64,000 bases of DNA from Streptomyces sp. NBC_00440 (GCF_036014215.1 NZ_CP107921.1:4212001-4276000); one strand, 5' to 3'; shown: positions 8,784 to 17,758, counted from the stretch's first letter. Numbers and translations are program-made. Notes: a model not told the origin generated them from the sequence alone.

Positions 8784-9431
8784 ATGACCGAACCCGGCTG
8801 CCTGAGTACCATCCGCGCGTCCTACGACACCGTCGCGGTCGCCTACGAGGAACTCGTCCGTGGCCACCTCGCGGTCAGCCCCTACGACCGCGCGATGCTC
8901 GCCGCGTTCGCCGAGCAGGTGCGGATGGACGGCGGTGGCCCGGTGGCCGACATCGGCTGCGGTCCCGGCCGGGTGACGGCGCATCTGGCCGGGCTGGGGG
9001 TGGAGGCCTTCGGCGTCGACCTCTCGCCGGGGATGGTCGATGTGGCCCGCCGGACGTATCCGGGCCTGCGGTTCGACGTCGGGTCGATGACCGCACTCGA
9101 CCTGGCGGACGGCTCGCTGGGCGGCCTGGTCGCCTGGTACTCGATCATCCATATGCCGCCGGAGCTGCTGCCGTCGGTGTTCGCCGGGTTCCACCGGGTG
9201 CTCGCGCCGGGCGGCCGGCTGCTGCTCGCCTTCAAGGCCGGTGACGAACGCCGCCACCTCGACCACGCCTACGGCCACGACCTCTCGCTCGACGTCCACT
9301 GGCTGCCGCCGGACCGGGTCGCCGGGTGGCTGGCCGACGCCGGGTTCGACCTACGGGCCCAGCTGCTGCGCGAGCCGGACCCGCAGGAGAAGCAGCCGCA
9401 GGCGTACCTCCAGGCGACCAGGGGCCACTGA
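8784..9431 (+). CDS. Class I SAM-dependent methyltransferase
   Basis: The 215-residue protein carries the SAM-binding motif VADIGCGPGRVTAHL near residues 53-67, the acidic loop EAFGVDLSPGMV and the post-II motif VAWYSIIHMPPE. It lacks a recognisable substrate domain beyond the Rossmann core, so the methyl acceptor is unknown. A GGAGCAGGAAG ribosome region precedes the ATG. A strong hairpin follows the gene. Confidence 0.93.
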   Translation: MTEPGCLSTIRASYDTVAVAYEELVRGHLAVSPYDRAMLAAFAEQVRMDGGGPVADIGCGPGRVTAHLAGLGVEAFGVDLSPGMVDVARRTYPGLRFDVGSMTALDLADGSLGGLVAWYSIIHMPPELLPSVFAGFHRVLAPGGRLLLAFKAGDERRHLDHAYGHDLSLDVHWLPPDRVAGWLADAGFDLRAQLLREPDPQEKQPQAYLQATRGH

Positions 9432-9502
9432 GCCGGGGCCACGACGCCCGCCACCACCGCGCCATCGCACCACCGTGCCACCAAGCCACCACCACGCCAC
9501 CG

Positions 9503-9546
9503 CGCCACGAGGGCCGGGTCCGATCGCGGGCCCGGCCCTCGTGGCG
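9503..9546. terminator. Strong hairpin terminator
   Basis: A perfect 16-bp stem, CGCCACGAGGGCCGGG with its complement, surrounds a 12-base loop. It lies about 70 bases after the methyltransferase stop and ahead of the ytrA-like promoter. Confidence 0.85.
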
Positions 9547-9589
9547 TCACGCACCCCGGACTTGACGCTTCTCCCGCCGCTGTGCAAAG

Positions 9590-9611
9590 TTTCACTAGTC
9601 AATTAGTGAAA
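9590..9611 (+). promoter_or_regulatory. Palindromic operator of the YtrA-type GntR regulator
   Basis: TTTCACTA, six bases, TAGTGAAA form a perfect inverted repeat. A TTGACG -35 candidate is at 9572-9577 and TAGTCA at 9596-9601 could be the -10, so a repressor bound here would block the promoter. The AT-rich palindrome contrasts with its surroundings. Confidence 0.8.
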
Positions 9612-9623
9612 GAGGGTGCGCCG

Positions 9624-10022
9624 GTGGCCGATCACCATGTCGAGTACCGCATCGACCGGCACAGCGGCATCCCCGCCTACCTCCAGATCGTCCAGCAGAC
9701 CCAGCAGGCGCTGCGGATGAGCCTCCTCGAACCGGGGGACAAGCTCCCCACGGCCCGAGAGGTCGTCGAGGCCACGGCCATCAATCCGAACACCGTGCTC
9801 AAGGCGTACCGCGAGCTGGAGCGCTCGGGCCTGGTCGAGGCGCGGCGGGGCGTGGGCACGTTCGTGCTCAGAACGCTCGACGGCAACGGCGCCGAATCCC
9901 CTCTGCGGGCAGAACTCGACGGCTGGGCCCTGCGGGCCCGCGCCGCCGGTGTCGGCCGGGAGAGCGCCGCCGCACTGCTGACCTCGGTACTGGACGAGCA
10001 TTTCCCGAAGGAGGACCAGTGA
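9624..10022 (+). CDS. GntR family (YtrA subfamily) transcriptional repressor
   Basis: This 132-residue regulator has the short YtrA layout: a winged helix (LPTAREVVEATAINPNTVLK, then ELERSGLVEARRGVGTF) and a small C-terminal dimerisation helix. The GTG at 9624 follows AAAGAGG by about eight bases; a GTG at 9606 would begin inside the operator. It overlaps the ABC ATPase gene by GTGA. By analogy with the family it should bind the palindrome at 9590-9611 and repress this ABC operon, often induced by cell-wall stress or antibiotics. Confidence 0.94.
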   Translation: MADHHVEYRIDRHSGIPAYLQIVQQTQQALRMSLLEPGDKLPTAREVVEATAINPNTVLKAYRELERSGLVEARRGVGTFVLRTLDGNGAESPLRAELDGWALRARAAGVGRESAAALLTSVLDEHFPKEDQ

Positions 10023-10933
10023 GCACCAGCAGCGGCGCCCCGGCCGCGATAGAGGTGACCGGGGTCACCCAGCGCTTTGGGCGCGGCCGCCGTACGTCCC
10101 TCGCCCTGGAGGACTGCTCCTTCCGCGTCCCGGCGGGCAGCGTCTGCGCGCTGGTCGGCCCCAACGGTGCGGGCAAGTCCACGCTCCTGCGGATCGCCGC
10201 CGGCCTGATCCGGCCGGACGCCGGCGCCGTGAACGTCCTGGGCGCCGCTCCCGGCACCCACCGGGACCGGGTCGGCTATCTGGACCAGGACCAACCGCTC
10301 TACGGGCATCTCTCCATCGCCGACACCCTCGGCATCGGCGCCCGCCTCAACGCGGGCCGCTGGGACACCGCTTACGCCGCCCGGATCGTGGAACAGGGCG
10401 GCCTCGACCCCCGGCGCAGGATCCGCGGGCTCTCCGGCGGCGAGCGCACCCGCGTGGCACTCGCCCTCACCCTGGGCAAGCGGCCCGACCTGCTGCTGCT
10501 GGACGAACCGATGGCGGACCTCGATCCGCTGGCCCGTCAGCAGCTGATGGGCCTGCTCCTCGCCGACGCCGCCGAGAACGGCACCAGCATCCTGCTCTCC
10601 TCACACATCGTCTCCGAACTCACCTACTCCTGCGACCACGTGCTGCTCCTCAACGGCGGCCGCGTCCAGCTGGGCGGCTCCGTCGAGGCGCTGCTCGCCG
10701 CGCACACCGTGGTCACCGGCCGGGGTACCGACCTGTCCCCGCACACGGTCATCGAGTCGCACCCCACCGGCCGCGGCCTCAGCGCCCTGATCCGCCCCCG
10801 GGGCCCGCTCGCCGACACCTGGCAGACAGCGGAACCGACCCTGGAGGAGCTGCTGTTGGCCCACCTCCGCACGCCGACGTCCCCGGCGTTCCTCACCCCG
10901 GACATGAACGGGGACACCACGGCCGCGGCCTGA
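10019..10933 (+). CDS. ABC transporter ATP-binding protein
   Basis: The 304-residue ATPase has a Walker A motif (GPNGAGKST), the signature LSGGERTRVA, Walker B (LLLLDEPMADLD) and an H-loop (SSHIVSE). It starts with GTG overlapping the stop of the upstream regulator. It probably powers the permease encoded next in export of a lipid, peptide or antibiotic, the usual cargo of YtrA-controlled transporters, though the cargo is inferred only. Confidence 0.95.
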   Translation: MSTSSGAPAAIEVTGVTQRFGRGRRTSLALEDCSFRVPAGSVCALVGPNGAGKSTLLRIAAGLIRPDAGAVNVLGAAPGTHRDRVGYLDQDQPLYGHLSIADTLGIGARLNAGRWDTAYAARIVEQGGLDPRRRIRGLSGGERTRVALALTLGKRPDLLLLDEPMADLDPLARQQLMGLLLADAAENGTSILLSSHIVSELTYSCDHVLLLNGGRVQLGGSVEALLAAHTVVTGRGTDLSPHTVIESHPTGRGLSALIRPRGPLADTWQTAEPTLEELLLAHLRTPTSPAFLTPDMNGDTTAAA

Positions 10934-10976
10934 CCACCGCCCCGCCCCCTCGCAGCCCGCAGCCCGGGACCGGCCG

Positions 10977-11020
10977 CACCACGCCCGTTCCCCGATCCCC
11001 CCCACCACGCCCGTTCCCCG
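10977..11020. repeat. 18-bp direct repeat inside the ABC operon gap
   Basis: CACCACGCCCGTTCCCCG is present at 10977-10994 and again at 11003-11020. The 132-base gap between ATPase and permease is otherwise C-rich and shows no gene. Confidence 0.85.
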
Positions 11021-11065
11021 TCTCGCGTTCCCCCACCGCCGCACTACTGCCCACAAGGACGTCTC

Positions 11066-12013
11066 ATGACCACCGCATCCCTGGACAAACCCGCGCCCTC
11101 GCTCCGCCCCTCGGGCCTCGACCTGTTCCGCGCCGAACTGCGCCTGCACCGGGCGGCGCTGTGGTCCTGGACCGCTTACGTGGTCGTCACCGCGGGGCTG
11201 CTGCTCTGGCTGTACGGGCCCGGCGCGAACGCCACCCAGAAGCTGTTCGACAAGTTCGGCTACGCCGGAGTGCAACAGGCCGCCTGGCACGACCTGGCGG
11301 CCAGGACCTACTTCTCCGGCTTCGACAGCTTCTTCTACGACCCGGCCACCCTGATCAGCGCTGCCACGTTCTGCGTTGCCGTCTTCGCGGCAGGCCCGCT
11401 GATCGCCCGCGAGCTGGAGAGCGGCACCACCAGGCTCGCCTGGTCCCAGTCCGTCTCCCCGGCGCGCTGGCTCGCCGCCAAACTCGCCGTACCGGCCGTC
11501 GTCCTGGTCGTGAGCACCGGTGTGCTCATCGTGCTCTACCGGCTGCTGTGGTCATCCCACAGCGGTCTGCTGGTCGCCGGCTACCAGCCCCGGCAGCTGT
11601 ACTTCTCGATCGGACCCGCCGCCGTCGTCGCCCCGCTCTTCGCGCTGGCCCTCGGCGCGCTCTGCGGAATGCTGCTGCGCCGCACCCTGCCCGCCATGCT
11701 CGCCGCCGCCGTCATCCAGTACGCGGTCACGGCGGTCCGCAGCGGCCTGTGGCCGTTCCAGCGCGCCTACCAGGTGCCCGAACTCTCCGTACACAGCCGG
11801 GCGATCACGTCCACCGGCGCCCGGATCACCGACCCCGAGTGCTACGACAAGGTGCGCTGCCTCGCCCAGCACGACGTGACCGGCTTCACCCGCACCTATC
11901 TCCCGTCCTCCGACTTCTGGCCCCGCCAGCTGCTGGAGAGCGGCGTACTCCTCGCCCTGACCGCGCTCGCCGTCGGCGTCGCCTTCTGGGTCCTGAAGCG
12001 CCGTACGGCCTGA
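11066..12013 (+). CDS. ABC transporter permease
   Basis: This 315-residue membrane protein has six or so helices, including VVVTAGLLLWLYG near 35-50, AATFCVAVFAAGPLIA near 95-110 and the closing LLALTALAVGVAFWVL. The sequence ARELESGTTRLAWSQS after helix 2 is typical of ABC-2 permeases in Streptomyces. A large extracellular part lies between the last two helices. CAAGGACG precedes its ATG. It forms the membrane half of the YtrA-controlled exporter. Confidence 0.9.
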   Translation: MTTASLDKPAPSLRPSGLDLFRAELRLHRAALWSWTAYVVVTAGLLLWLYGPGANATQKLFDKFGYAGVQQAAWHDLAARTYFSGFDSFFYDPATLISAATFCVAVFAAGPLIARELESGTTRLAWSQSVSPARWLAAKLAVPAVVLVVSTGVLIVLYRLLWSSHSGLLVAGYQPRQLYFSIGPAAVVAPLFALALGALCGMLLRRTLPAMLAAAVIQYAVTAVRSGLWPFQRAYQVPELSVHSRAITSTGARITDPECYDKVRCLAQHDVTGFTRTYLPSSDFWPRQLLESGVLLALTALAVGVAFWVLKRRTA

Positions 12014-12020
12014 CAGCGAG

Positions 12021-12047
12021 GCCCCGGCCGGGTGCGGCGGCCGGGGC
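12021..12047. terminator. Hairpin between convergent genes
   Basis: GCCCCGGCCG and CGGCCGGGGC pair across a seven-base loop. It begins seven bases after the permease stop and can serve both it and the convergent LURP-one gene. Confidence 0.8.
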
Positions 12048-12076
12048 AGTGACCCCGTCGAGAGGGCCCGCACTGC

Positions 12077-12580
12077 TCAGCCCGCGTGCTCCTTCTCGTG
12101 TTCCTTCTCGTGCATGTGGATCACGGAGACCGCGATGGCGATCATCAGCGCCGGGTCGGAGTCCTCACGGACCACGTTCACCGCGTACGCGTCGCGCACG
12201 CTGAACCACTTCTTCGAGATGTCGGCCAGCAGCTCGTTCTCGTACTCGACCGCGAACTCGCGGTCCAGGATGTTCCCGCTGACCTCCAGCTCGGTGCCGT
12301 CCACCAGCTTCACCCGGTAGTGGTCGTGCATCAGGGTGAGCTTCTTCTTCCTGACGGTGGCCAGTTCCTCGCCGTCCCGCTTCAGGGTCATCGTGTCGCT
12401 GATCGCGATCAGCTTCTCCTTGAGCGTGATCAGCACCTGCCCGTCGAGGTCCTTGAGCTCAAGGGTGTCGCGGATGCGCATCACCTTGCCGTCGACGAGG
12501 TAGGCCTTGTGGCCGTTCTCGTTCTCGATCCAGTAGTCGTCGCCGATGTCGAAGATTCGGTCGCGCACAAGGAATTTCAT
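12077..12580 (-). CDS. LURP-one-related (tubby-like) family protein
   Basis: The 167-residue protein has the beta-rich LURP-one layout, with repeating strands such as DYWIENENGHKAYLVDG, RIRDTLELKDLDGQVL and HDHYRVKLVDGTELEV. Related proteins have a tubby-like barrel with a central helix and may bind membrane lipids or act as scramblases. The C-terminus is a hydrophobic helix followed by HMHEKEHEKEHAG, a His/Glu tail. A TAACGT box seven bases upstream of the ATG suggests leaderless transcription. Its function in Streptomyces is unknown. Confidence 0.9.
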   Translation of the reverse strand: MKFLVRDRIFDIGDDYWIENENGHKAYLVDGKVMRIRDTLELKDLDGQVLITLKEKLIAISDTMTLKRDGEELATVRKKKLTLMHDHYRVKLVDGTELEVSGNILDREFAVEYENELLADISKKWFSVRDAYAVNVVREDSDPALMIAIAVSVIHMHEKEHEKEHAG

Positions 12581-12587
12581 GCGGATG

Positions 12588-12593
12588 ACGTTA
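12588..12593 (-). promoter_or_regulatory. -10 box for leaderless LURP-one transcript
   Basis: On the minus strand TAACGT, seven bases, then ATG. No ribosome site is visible. Confidence 0.5.
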
Positions 12594-12613
12594 CCGCCGG
12601 ACGGCGGACCGGA

Positions 12614-12799
12614 TCAGGACCGGGCGGACCCGTGGGGCGAACTCCCGGGAGAATGCCAGACCTTGAGCACCGTGATGCCCTTGCCGCACAGCGGCACCAG
12701 GTCGTCCACGTCGGACGTCAGGACGGTCACCGGCCCGGACGCGGCCCGCGCGGAAGTAGAGCGACAGGCCAGACTGTCCAGCACCCAGGGACCGCTCAC
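12614..12799 (-). pseudogene. Possible PIN-domain (VapC-like) remnant
   Basis: The minus-strand frame encodes a 61-residue fragment containing PVTVLTSDVDDLVPLCG followed by ITVLKV. This resembles the C-terminal end of PIN-domain ribonucleases, where an LTSDPDDL stretch carries a late active-site acidic residue. The N-terminal half with the first catalytic Asp is missing, and no antitoxin partner is visible. It fills most of a 323-base gap. The resemblance is judged by eye and could be accidental. Confidence 0.45.
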
Positions 12800-12903
12800 G
12801 CGGCGTGCCCGGTGCCCGGCTGTGCGGAGCCGACCCCTTCCCAGGAGCCTCCACAGGGTGCTGTGCCGCAGGTCACACGGGTTCAGGTGGCACCCTTGAC
12901 CGT

Positions 12904-14718
12904 ATGAACGATGCCGCTCCGGCGCCCACCCCCGCGCCCCGCCGTGCCCGTCTCCGTGCCCCCGAGCTGATCGGCAAGGGCGGCTGGCTCAACACCGGTG
13001 GGAAGGATCTGAAACTCGCCGACTTCCGTGGTCGCACACTGATCCTCGACTTCTGGACCTTCTGCTGCATCAACTGTCTGCACGTCCTCGACGAGCTGCG
13101 TGAGCTGGAGCAGCGGCACAGCGACACCGTCGTGATCGTCGGGGTGCACTCCCCGAAGTTCGTGCACGAGGCCGAGCACCAGGCCGTGGTCGACGCCGTC
13201 GAGCGGTACGGGGTGCACCACCCCGTCCTCGACGATCCCGAGCTGGCCACCTGGAAGCAGTACGCCGTCCGGGCCTGGCCGACGCTCGTGGTGATCGACC
13301 CCGAGGGGTACATCGTCGCCCAGCACGCCGGTGAGGGGCATGCCCACGCCATTGAGGCGCTGGTCAGCGAGCTGGAGGCCGAGCACGCCGCGAAGGGCAC
13401 GCTGCGGCGCGGCGACGGACCGTACGTCGCGCCCGAGCCGGTCGCCACCGATCTGCGGTTCCCGGGCAAGGCGATCGAGCTGCCCGGCGGCAATCTGCTG
13501 GTGTCGGACACCACCCGCCACCAGCTGGTCGAGCTGGAGCCGGACGGCGAGACCGTCGTACGGCGGATCGGCGGCGACGGCGTGTTCAACGAGCCGCAGG
13601 GGCTCGCGCTGCTGCCCGACGGGAAGGTCGCGGTCGCCGACACCGTCCACCACGCCATCCGCACGTACGACCCGGAGAGCGGCGAGATCGCGCTCGTCGC
13701 GGGGACCGGGAAGCAGTGGTGGCAGGGGTCGCCGACCAGCGGGCCCGCTCTCGGTGTGGCGCTCTCCTCGCCCTGGGACCTCGCCTGGTTCGGCGGGCGG
13801 CTGTGGATCGCCATGGCGGGTGTCCACCAGCTGTGGACGTACGACCCGGAGAGCGGCACCGTCGGGGTGGCGGCCGGGACCACCAACGAGGGGCTGGTCG
13901 ACGGGCCGGCCGCCGACGCGTGGTTCGCGCAGCCGTCCGGTCTCTCGGCCGCCGGGGACCGGCTGTGGATCGCCGACTCCGAGACGTCCGCGCTGCGCTG
14001 GATCGACCGGGACGCCACCGGGGGCGCGGTGGTGCACACCGCCGTCGGCACCGGGCTCTTCGACTTCGGCCACCGGGACGGCGACGCCGGACAGGCCCTG
14101 CTCCAGCACCCGTTGGGCGTGACGGCGCTGCCCGACGGTTCGGTCGCGGTGTCCGACACGTACAACCACGCGCTGCGCCGCTACGACCCGGCCACCGGTG
14201 AAGTGAGCACGCTGGCCACGGACTTGCGGGAGCCGAGCGACGCGGTGCTCGTCGGGGACGACATCGTGGTGGTCGAGTCCGCGCGGCACCGGCTGACCCG
14301 GCTGCGGCTGCCGGACGAGGCGGTACGGGTGGAGAGCGTGGCCCACCGCACGCAGCGGGCCGCCACCGATGTCGCGCCGGGCACGCTCCGGGTGGACGTG
14401 ATCTTCCAGGCGCCCGCGGGGCAGAAGCTGGACCTGCGGTACGGCCCGTCCACCCGGCTGCTGGTCTCCGCGACCCCGCCCGAGCTGCTGCTCGACGGGG
14501 ACGGGGCCGGTACGGACCTCTTCCGGGACGTGGCGCTGAACCCCGGGGTCACCGAGGGCGTACTCCATGTGTCGGCGATGGCCGCCTCCTGCGACGACGA
14601 CCCGGCCAACGAATATCCCGCCTGCCATGTGCACCAGCAGGACTGGGGCGTCCCCGTCCGCGTGACGGACGAGGGGACGGCCCGGCTCCCGCTGGTGCTG
14701 GCGGGGATGGACGGCTGA
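12904..14718 (+). CDS. Thioredoxin-fold/NHL-repeat protein (NHLRC2-like)
   Basis: This 604-residue protein joins an N-terminal thioredoxin-like domain (residues about 20-165) to NHL beta-propeller repeats (about 180-480) and a C-terminal beta domain. The redox motif is FCCINCLHVL, with CINC at 55-58. The propeller repeats show GGNLLVSDTTRHQL, DGKVAVADTVHHAI and DGSVAVSDTYNHAL. It resembles NHLRC2, whose cellular role is still poorly defined. No signal peptide is visible, so it is probably cytoplasmic. The box CACCCT seven bases before the ATG suggests a leaderless start. It stands alone. Confidence 0.93.
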   Translation: MNDAAPAPTPAPRRARLRAPELIGKGGWLNTGGKDLKLADFRGRTLILDFWTFCCINCLHVLDELRELEQRHSDTVVIVGVHSPKFVHEAEHQAVVDAVERYGVHHPVLDDPELATWKQYAVRAWPTLVVIDPEGYIVAQHAGEGHAHAIEALVSELEAEHAAKGTLRRGDGPYVAPEPVATDLRFPGKAIELPGGNLLVSDTTRHQLVELEPDGETVVRRIGGDGVFNEPQGLALLPDGKVAVADTVHHAIRTYDPESGEIALVAGTGKQWWQGSPTSGPALGVALSSPWDLAWFGGRLWIAMAGVHQLWTYDPESGTVGVAAGTTNEGLVDGPAADAWFAQPSGLSAAGDRLWIADSETSALRWIDRDATGGAVVHTAVGTGLFDFGHRDGDAGQALLQHPLGVTALPDGSVAVSDTYNHALRRYDPATGEVSTLATDLREPSDAVLVGDDIVVVESARHRLTRLRLPDEAVRVESVAHRTQRAATDVAPGTLRVDVIFQAPAGQKLDLRYGPSTRLLVSATPPELLLDGDGAGTDLFRDVALNPGVTEGVLHVSAMAASCDDDPANEYPACHVHQQDWGVPVRVTDEGTARLPLVLAGMDG

Positions 14719-14932
14719 CCGGCCGGAAACAAGGGGTGGGCCGGCCAGCCGTCCGGTTCAGGGGTGCCCGGGGTGCCCGGGGCGGGGGCCGTGCGGCACG
14801 TGCCGCAGAAGCGGCCGCAGATGCTCGGCGCGGCCGGTCTGCCCCGGTGTCCCTGGCAGCTCCGTCCGTGGCAGCTCCGTCCCCGGCAGCTCCAAGTCTC
14901 CGGCCACGCCCTGTCGTTCCGCTTGCGTATCG

Positions 14933-17659
14933 CTAACGCTTCGCTGACAGCTCCGCCAGCCGCTGCCGCGCCAGGACCGCACCGTCGAGGAAGCCCGCCG
15001 CCGCGGCCTCCCGCTCCGCCCGGCCCAGCTGCTCCGCCGCCTCGTCCGCCCGGCCCAGTGCGGCCAGCGCCGCGCCGAACGTGGTGCGCAGCTGGACCCG
15101 GCAGGCCGCCGCCTCGGGCGAGGTGGCGAGACCGAGCGCCCGTACCGCGTGCTCCCCGGCCACCGCGTACGCACCGGTGGTCAGGCAGTGGTCGGCCAGA
15201 TGCTGGAGGGCGAGGATCTCGGTCGGCGGATGGTGCGCGCCGGTCGCCAGCGTCAGGGCGTACGAGAGGAGCTCACCGGCGCGTGCGCTGTCGGCCGCGC
15301 TGTCCTGCGCGCCGTCCAGGACGACCGCCAGATTGAGCAGGGCGATGGCCTCGCTGATCACGTCGCCCGCGCGTACCGCCAGCGCCGGAGCCTGCTCCAG
15401 ATGGGCCAGGGCCTCGGTGTCCCGGCCCTCCCTGTGCAGCACCCAGCCGAGCAGGGCCAGCGCCCTGGCCTGCGCGTCGGCGTGGTCCTCGTGGCGGGCC
15501 GATATCAGTGCCTGCTCCAGGAGGGGCACCCAGCCGTCCCTGATCCGCCAGAGGATCAGCGGCCACTGGAGCAGGACCAGCCGCCAGGCCCGGTCGTGCA
15601 GCCCCGCGGCGGCCGCCGCCTCGACGGCGCCCCGCAGCGCGGCCCGCTCGGCCGCGTACCAGTCGACCGCCGCCTCCCGGTCGGCGAACTCCCGGACCGC
15701 GGGCGGCCGCAGGGCGTCGGCGGGCAGTGTGCAGCAGGGCTGGCTGCCCGGTTCGGCCGCGGCCCCCGCGGCGAGCGCGGTGTGCAGATAGTGGTCGAGG
15801 AGGCGGCGCAGGCCGTCCGGCTCGGCTCCGGGCTCCGCCTCCGGTCCGGCTCCGGGTCCGGCTCCTGGCTCGGCCTCTGCCCCGGCCTCCGGGGCCGTCG
15901 TCGTGCGGGCATAGAGGCGTACGAGGTCATGCGGTGCGTAGCGGCCGCGCGGTGACTCGGTGACCAGGTGGGCGCAGGCCAGCAGGTCGAGGGCGGCCGC
16001 GGCCTGTGCGGGGGAGGTCCCGGCGAGCGCGCCCGCCGTGTAGCGGTCCAGGTCGGGGCCGGTGTGCAGGCCGAGACAGCGGAACATCCGGCCGGCCTTC
16101 GGGTGCAGCTGCTGCACGGTGAGGCGCAGGGACGCCGCGACGCCGGTGTCGTCGACGGCGAGCAGGCTCAACCGGTTCTGCTCGTCGGCCAGTTCACCGG
16201 CCATGGTGTCCAGCGTCCACTGCGGGCTGCCGGCCAGCCGGGCGGCGGTCACGCGCAGGGCGAGCGGAAGCCCGTCGCAGAGGGCGGCGATCCGGGCGGC
16301 GGCGGCCGGTTCCGCCGCGATCCGCTCCGCGCCCAGTACGGCCGAGAGGAGCGCGGCGGCGTCCGCCGCAGGCAGCTGCGCCAGGGGCACCGGGCGGGCC
16401 GCGTCGGACGCGACGAGACCGCCGAGCCGGTCGCGGCTGGTGACCAGGGTGACGCACTGGTCGCCGCCGGGCAGCAGCGGGCGCACCTGCTGGGAGTTGA
16501 GCGCGTTGTCCAGGACGACGAGCAGCCGCAGACCACTCGTCAGCGAGCGGTACAGCGCGCCCATCGACGCGGCCGTCTCCGGGATGCCCCGCACGGGCAC
16601 ACCCAGTGCGAGCAGGAACTCCCGCAGTACGGCGTGGGTTTCGGGTGCCGGGGTGTCGCTGAAGCCGCGCAGGTCGGCGAAGAGCCGCCCGTCGGGGAAG
16701 TCGTCGCGCCGCTCGTGCGCCCAGTGCACGGTCAGGGCCGTCTTGCCGACCCCGGCGGGGCCGGTCACCAGACAGACGGGGCCGTCGCCGGATGCCACCG
16801 CCCTGGCCAGGGCGGACCGTTCGTCGCCGCGCCCGGTGAATCCCCGGGGCGCCCGGGGCAGCAGATCCGGCACCCGCTCCGGCGCGGCAGGTGCGGCGGC
16901 CTGCGGCACCCGCGCCGGTTCCTTCGCCCGCAGGATCGCGGTGTAGGCGCCGGTGAGGGTGGCCCCCGGGTCGACGCCCAGCTCGTCGGCGAGGAGCCTG
17001 CGGGTGCGGTGGTACCAGTCCAGTGCGTCGGACTGCCGCCCCGAGCGGCTGAGCGCGACCATCAGCGCGGCGGCCAGCGACTCCCGCAGCGGGTGGGTGA
17101 CCGCCTCGGTCCGCAGGACGGCCGCAGCCCGCTCGTGCTCGCCGAGCTGCCCGTACGCATCGGCGAGCGCCTCCACCGAGGCGAGCCGCAGCTCTTCCAG
17201 GGCGTGGGCGGCCGCTTCCAGCGGCGGGCTGGGGACCGTGCCGGTGAGCGCGGGCCCCCGCCACAGGGACAGGGCCTCGCGGAGCATGAGGACGGCGTCG
17301 GCGGGCCTGCGCTGCACGCGCGAGAGCGAGACCAGCTCGTCGAAGCGGTGCGCGTCGATGAGGGACTCCGGCGTCCGCAGGACGTAGGCGGAGCCCTGGG
17401 TGGCGAGTTCGACCCCGTACGCCTGGGCGCCGTGCGCGGTGAGCAGGGCGCGCAGCCGTGAGACATGGCCGTGCAGCACGGTCCTGGAGTGGGTGGGCGG
17501 CGCCTCTTCCCAGAGCGCGGCGGTCAACTGATCCACGGACACCGCTGCGTTGGGTCGCAGCAGCAGGGTGGTGAGGACACCGGCCCGTTTGGCGGGGCCG
17601 AGGGAGAGGTCGCCGTCCTCCGTCGTCACGGCGACCGCTCCGAGCAGCCGGAACTCCAC
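14933..17659 (-). CDS. AfsR/SARP family transcriptional regulator with NB-ARC domain
   Basis: The 908-residue regulator opens with MEFRLLGAVAV and an OmpR-type winged helix, followed by the bacterial transcriptional activation domain to about residue 245. The NB-ARC ATPase follows, with Walker A GPAGVGKTAL near residue 300. The C-terminal third is helical and TPR-like. A Glu/Pro/Gly-rich linker (EAGAEAEPGAGPGAG) interrupts it. The domain order matches AfsR, about 85 residues shorter. No biosynthetic cluster adjoins it, so a pleiotropic role is more likely than a pathway-specific one. The GTG start is 15 bases below a strong hairpin. The 214-base gap beyond its 3' end shows only short CAGCTCCGTCC-type repeats. 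Confidence 0.93.
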   Translation of the reverse strand: MEFRLLGAVAVTTEDGDLSLGPAKRAGVLTTLLLRPNAAVSVDQLTAALWEEAPPTHSRTVLHGHVSRLRALLTAHGAQAYGVELATQGSAYVLRTPESLIDAHRFDELVSLSRVQRRPADAVLMLREALSLWRGPALTGTVPSPPLEAAAHALEELRLASVEALADAYGQLGEHERAAAVLRTEAVTHPLRESLAAALMVALSRSGRQSDALDWYHRTRRLLADELGVDPGATLTGAYTAILRAKEPARVPQAAAPAAPERVPDLLPRAPRGFTGRGDERSALARAVASGDGPVCLVTGPAGVGKTALTVHWAHERRDDFPDGRLFADLRGFSDTPAPETHAVLREFLLALGVPVRGIPETAASMGALYRSLTSGLRLLVVLDNALNSQQVRPLLPGGDQCVTLVTSRDRLGGLVASDAARPVPLAQLPAADAAALLSAVLGAERIAAEPAAAARIAALCDGLPLALRVTAARLAGSPQWTLDTMAGELADEQNRLSLLAVDDTGVAASLRLTVQQLHPKAGRMFRCLGLHTGPDLDRYTAGALAGTSPAQAAAALDLLACAHLVTESPRGRYAPHDLVRLYARTTTAPEAGAEAEPGAGPGAGPEAEPGAEPDGLRRLLDHYLHTALAAGAAAEPGSQPCCTLPADALRPPAVREFADREAAVDWYAAERAALRGAVEAAAAAGLHDRAWRLVLLQWPLILWRIRDGWVPLLEQALISARHEDHADAQARALALLGWVLHREGRDTEALAHLEQAPALAVRAGDVISEAIALLNLAVVLDGAQDSAADSARAGELLSYALTLATGAHHPPTEILALQHLADHCLTTGAYAVAGEHAVRALGLATSPEAAACRVQLRTTFGAALAALGRADEAAEQLGRAEREAAAAGFLDGAVLARQRLAELSAKR

Positions 17660-17674
17660 GGTGTGCCCACCCCG

Positions 17675-17714
17675 ATCCTCGCTGTCCCGCGTCTCTCCCC
17701 GGGACAGCGAGGAT
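17675..17714 (-). terminator. Perfect 14-bp hairpin ahead of the SARP gene
   Basis: ATCCTCGCTGTCCC and its complement pair around 12 bases. On the minus strand it lies after the DUF6458 gene and ends 15 bases before the SARP start, so it may terminate the first transcript or fold in the leader of the second. Confidence 0.7.
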
Positions 17715-17758
17715 ACGTGGGCCGGGCCGGGCCTGATCCAGATGGAAGGCCCCGGTCG

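Noticed and set aside
14758..15174. Minus-strand ORF at the 3' end of the SARP gene
   Set aside because: It overlaps the SARP coding region and ends in Leu/Pro/Gly/His simple repeats from short DNA duplications.
14933..17659. SARP regulator as sign of a biosynthetic gene cluster
   Set aside because: No polyketide, peptide, terpene or tailoring genes lie nearby; its NB-ARC/TPR form suits a pleiotropic regulator.
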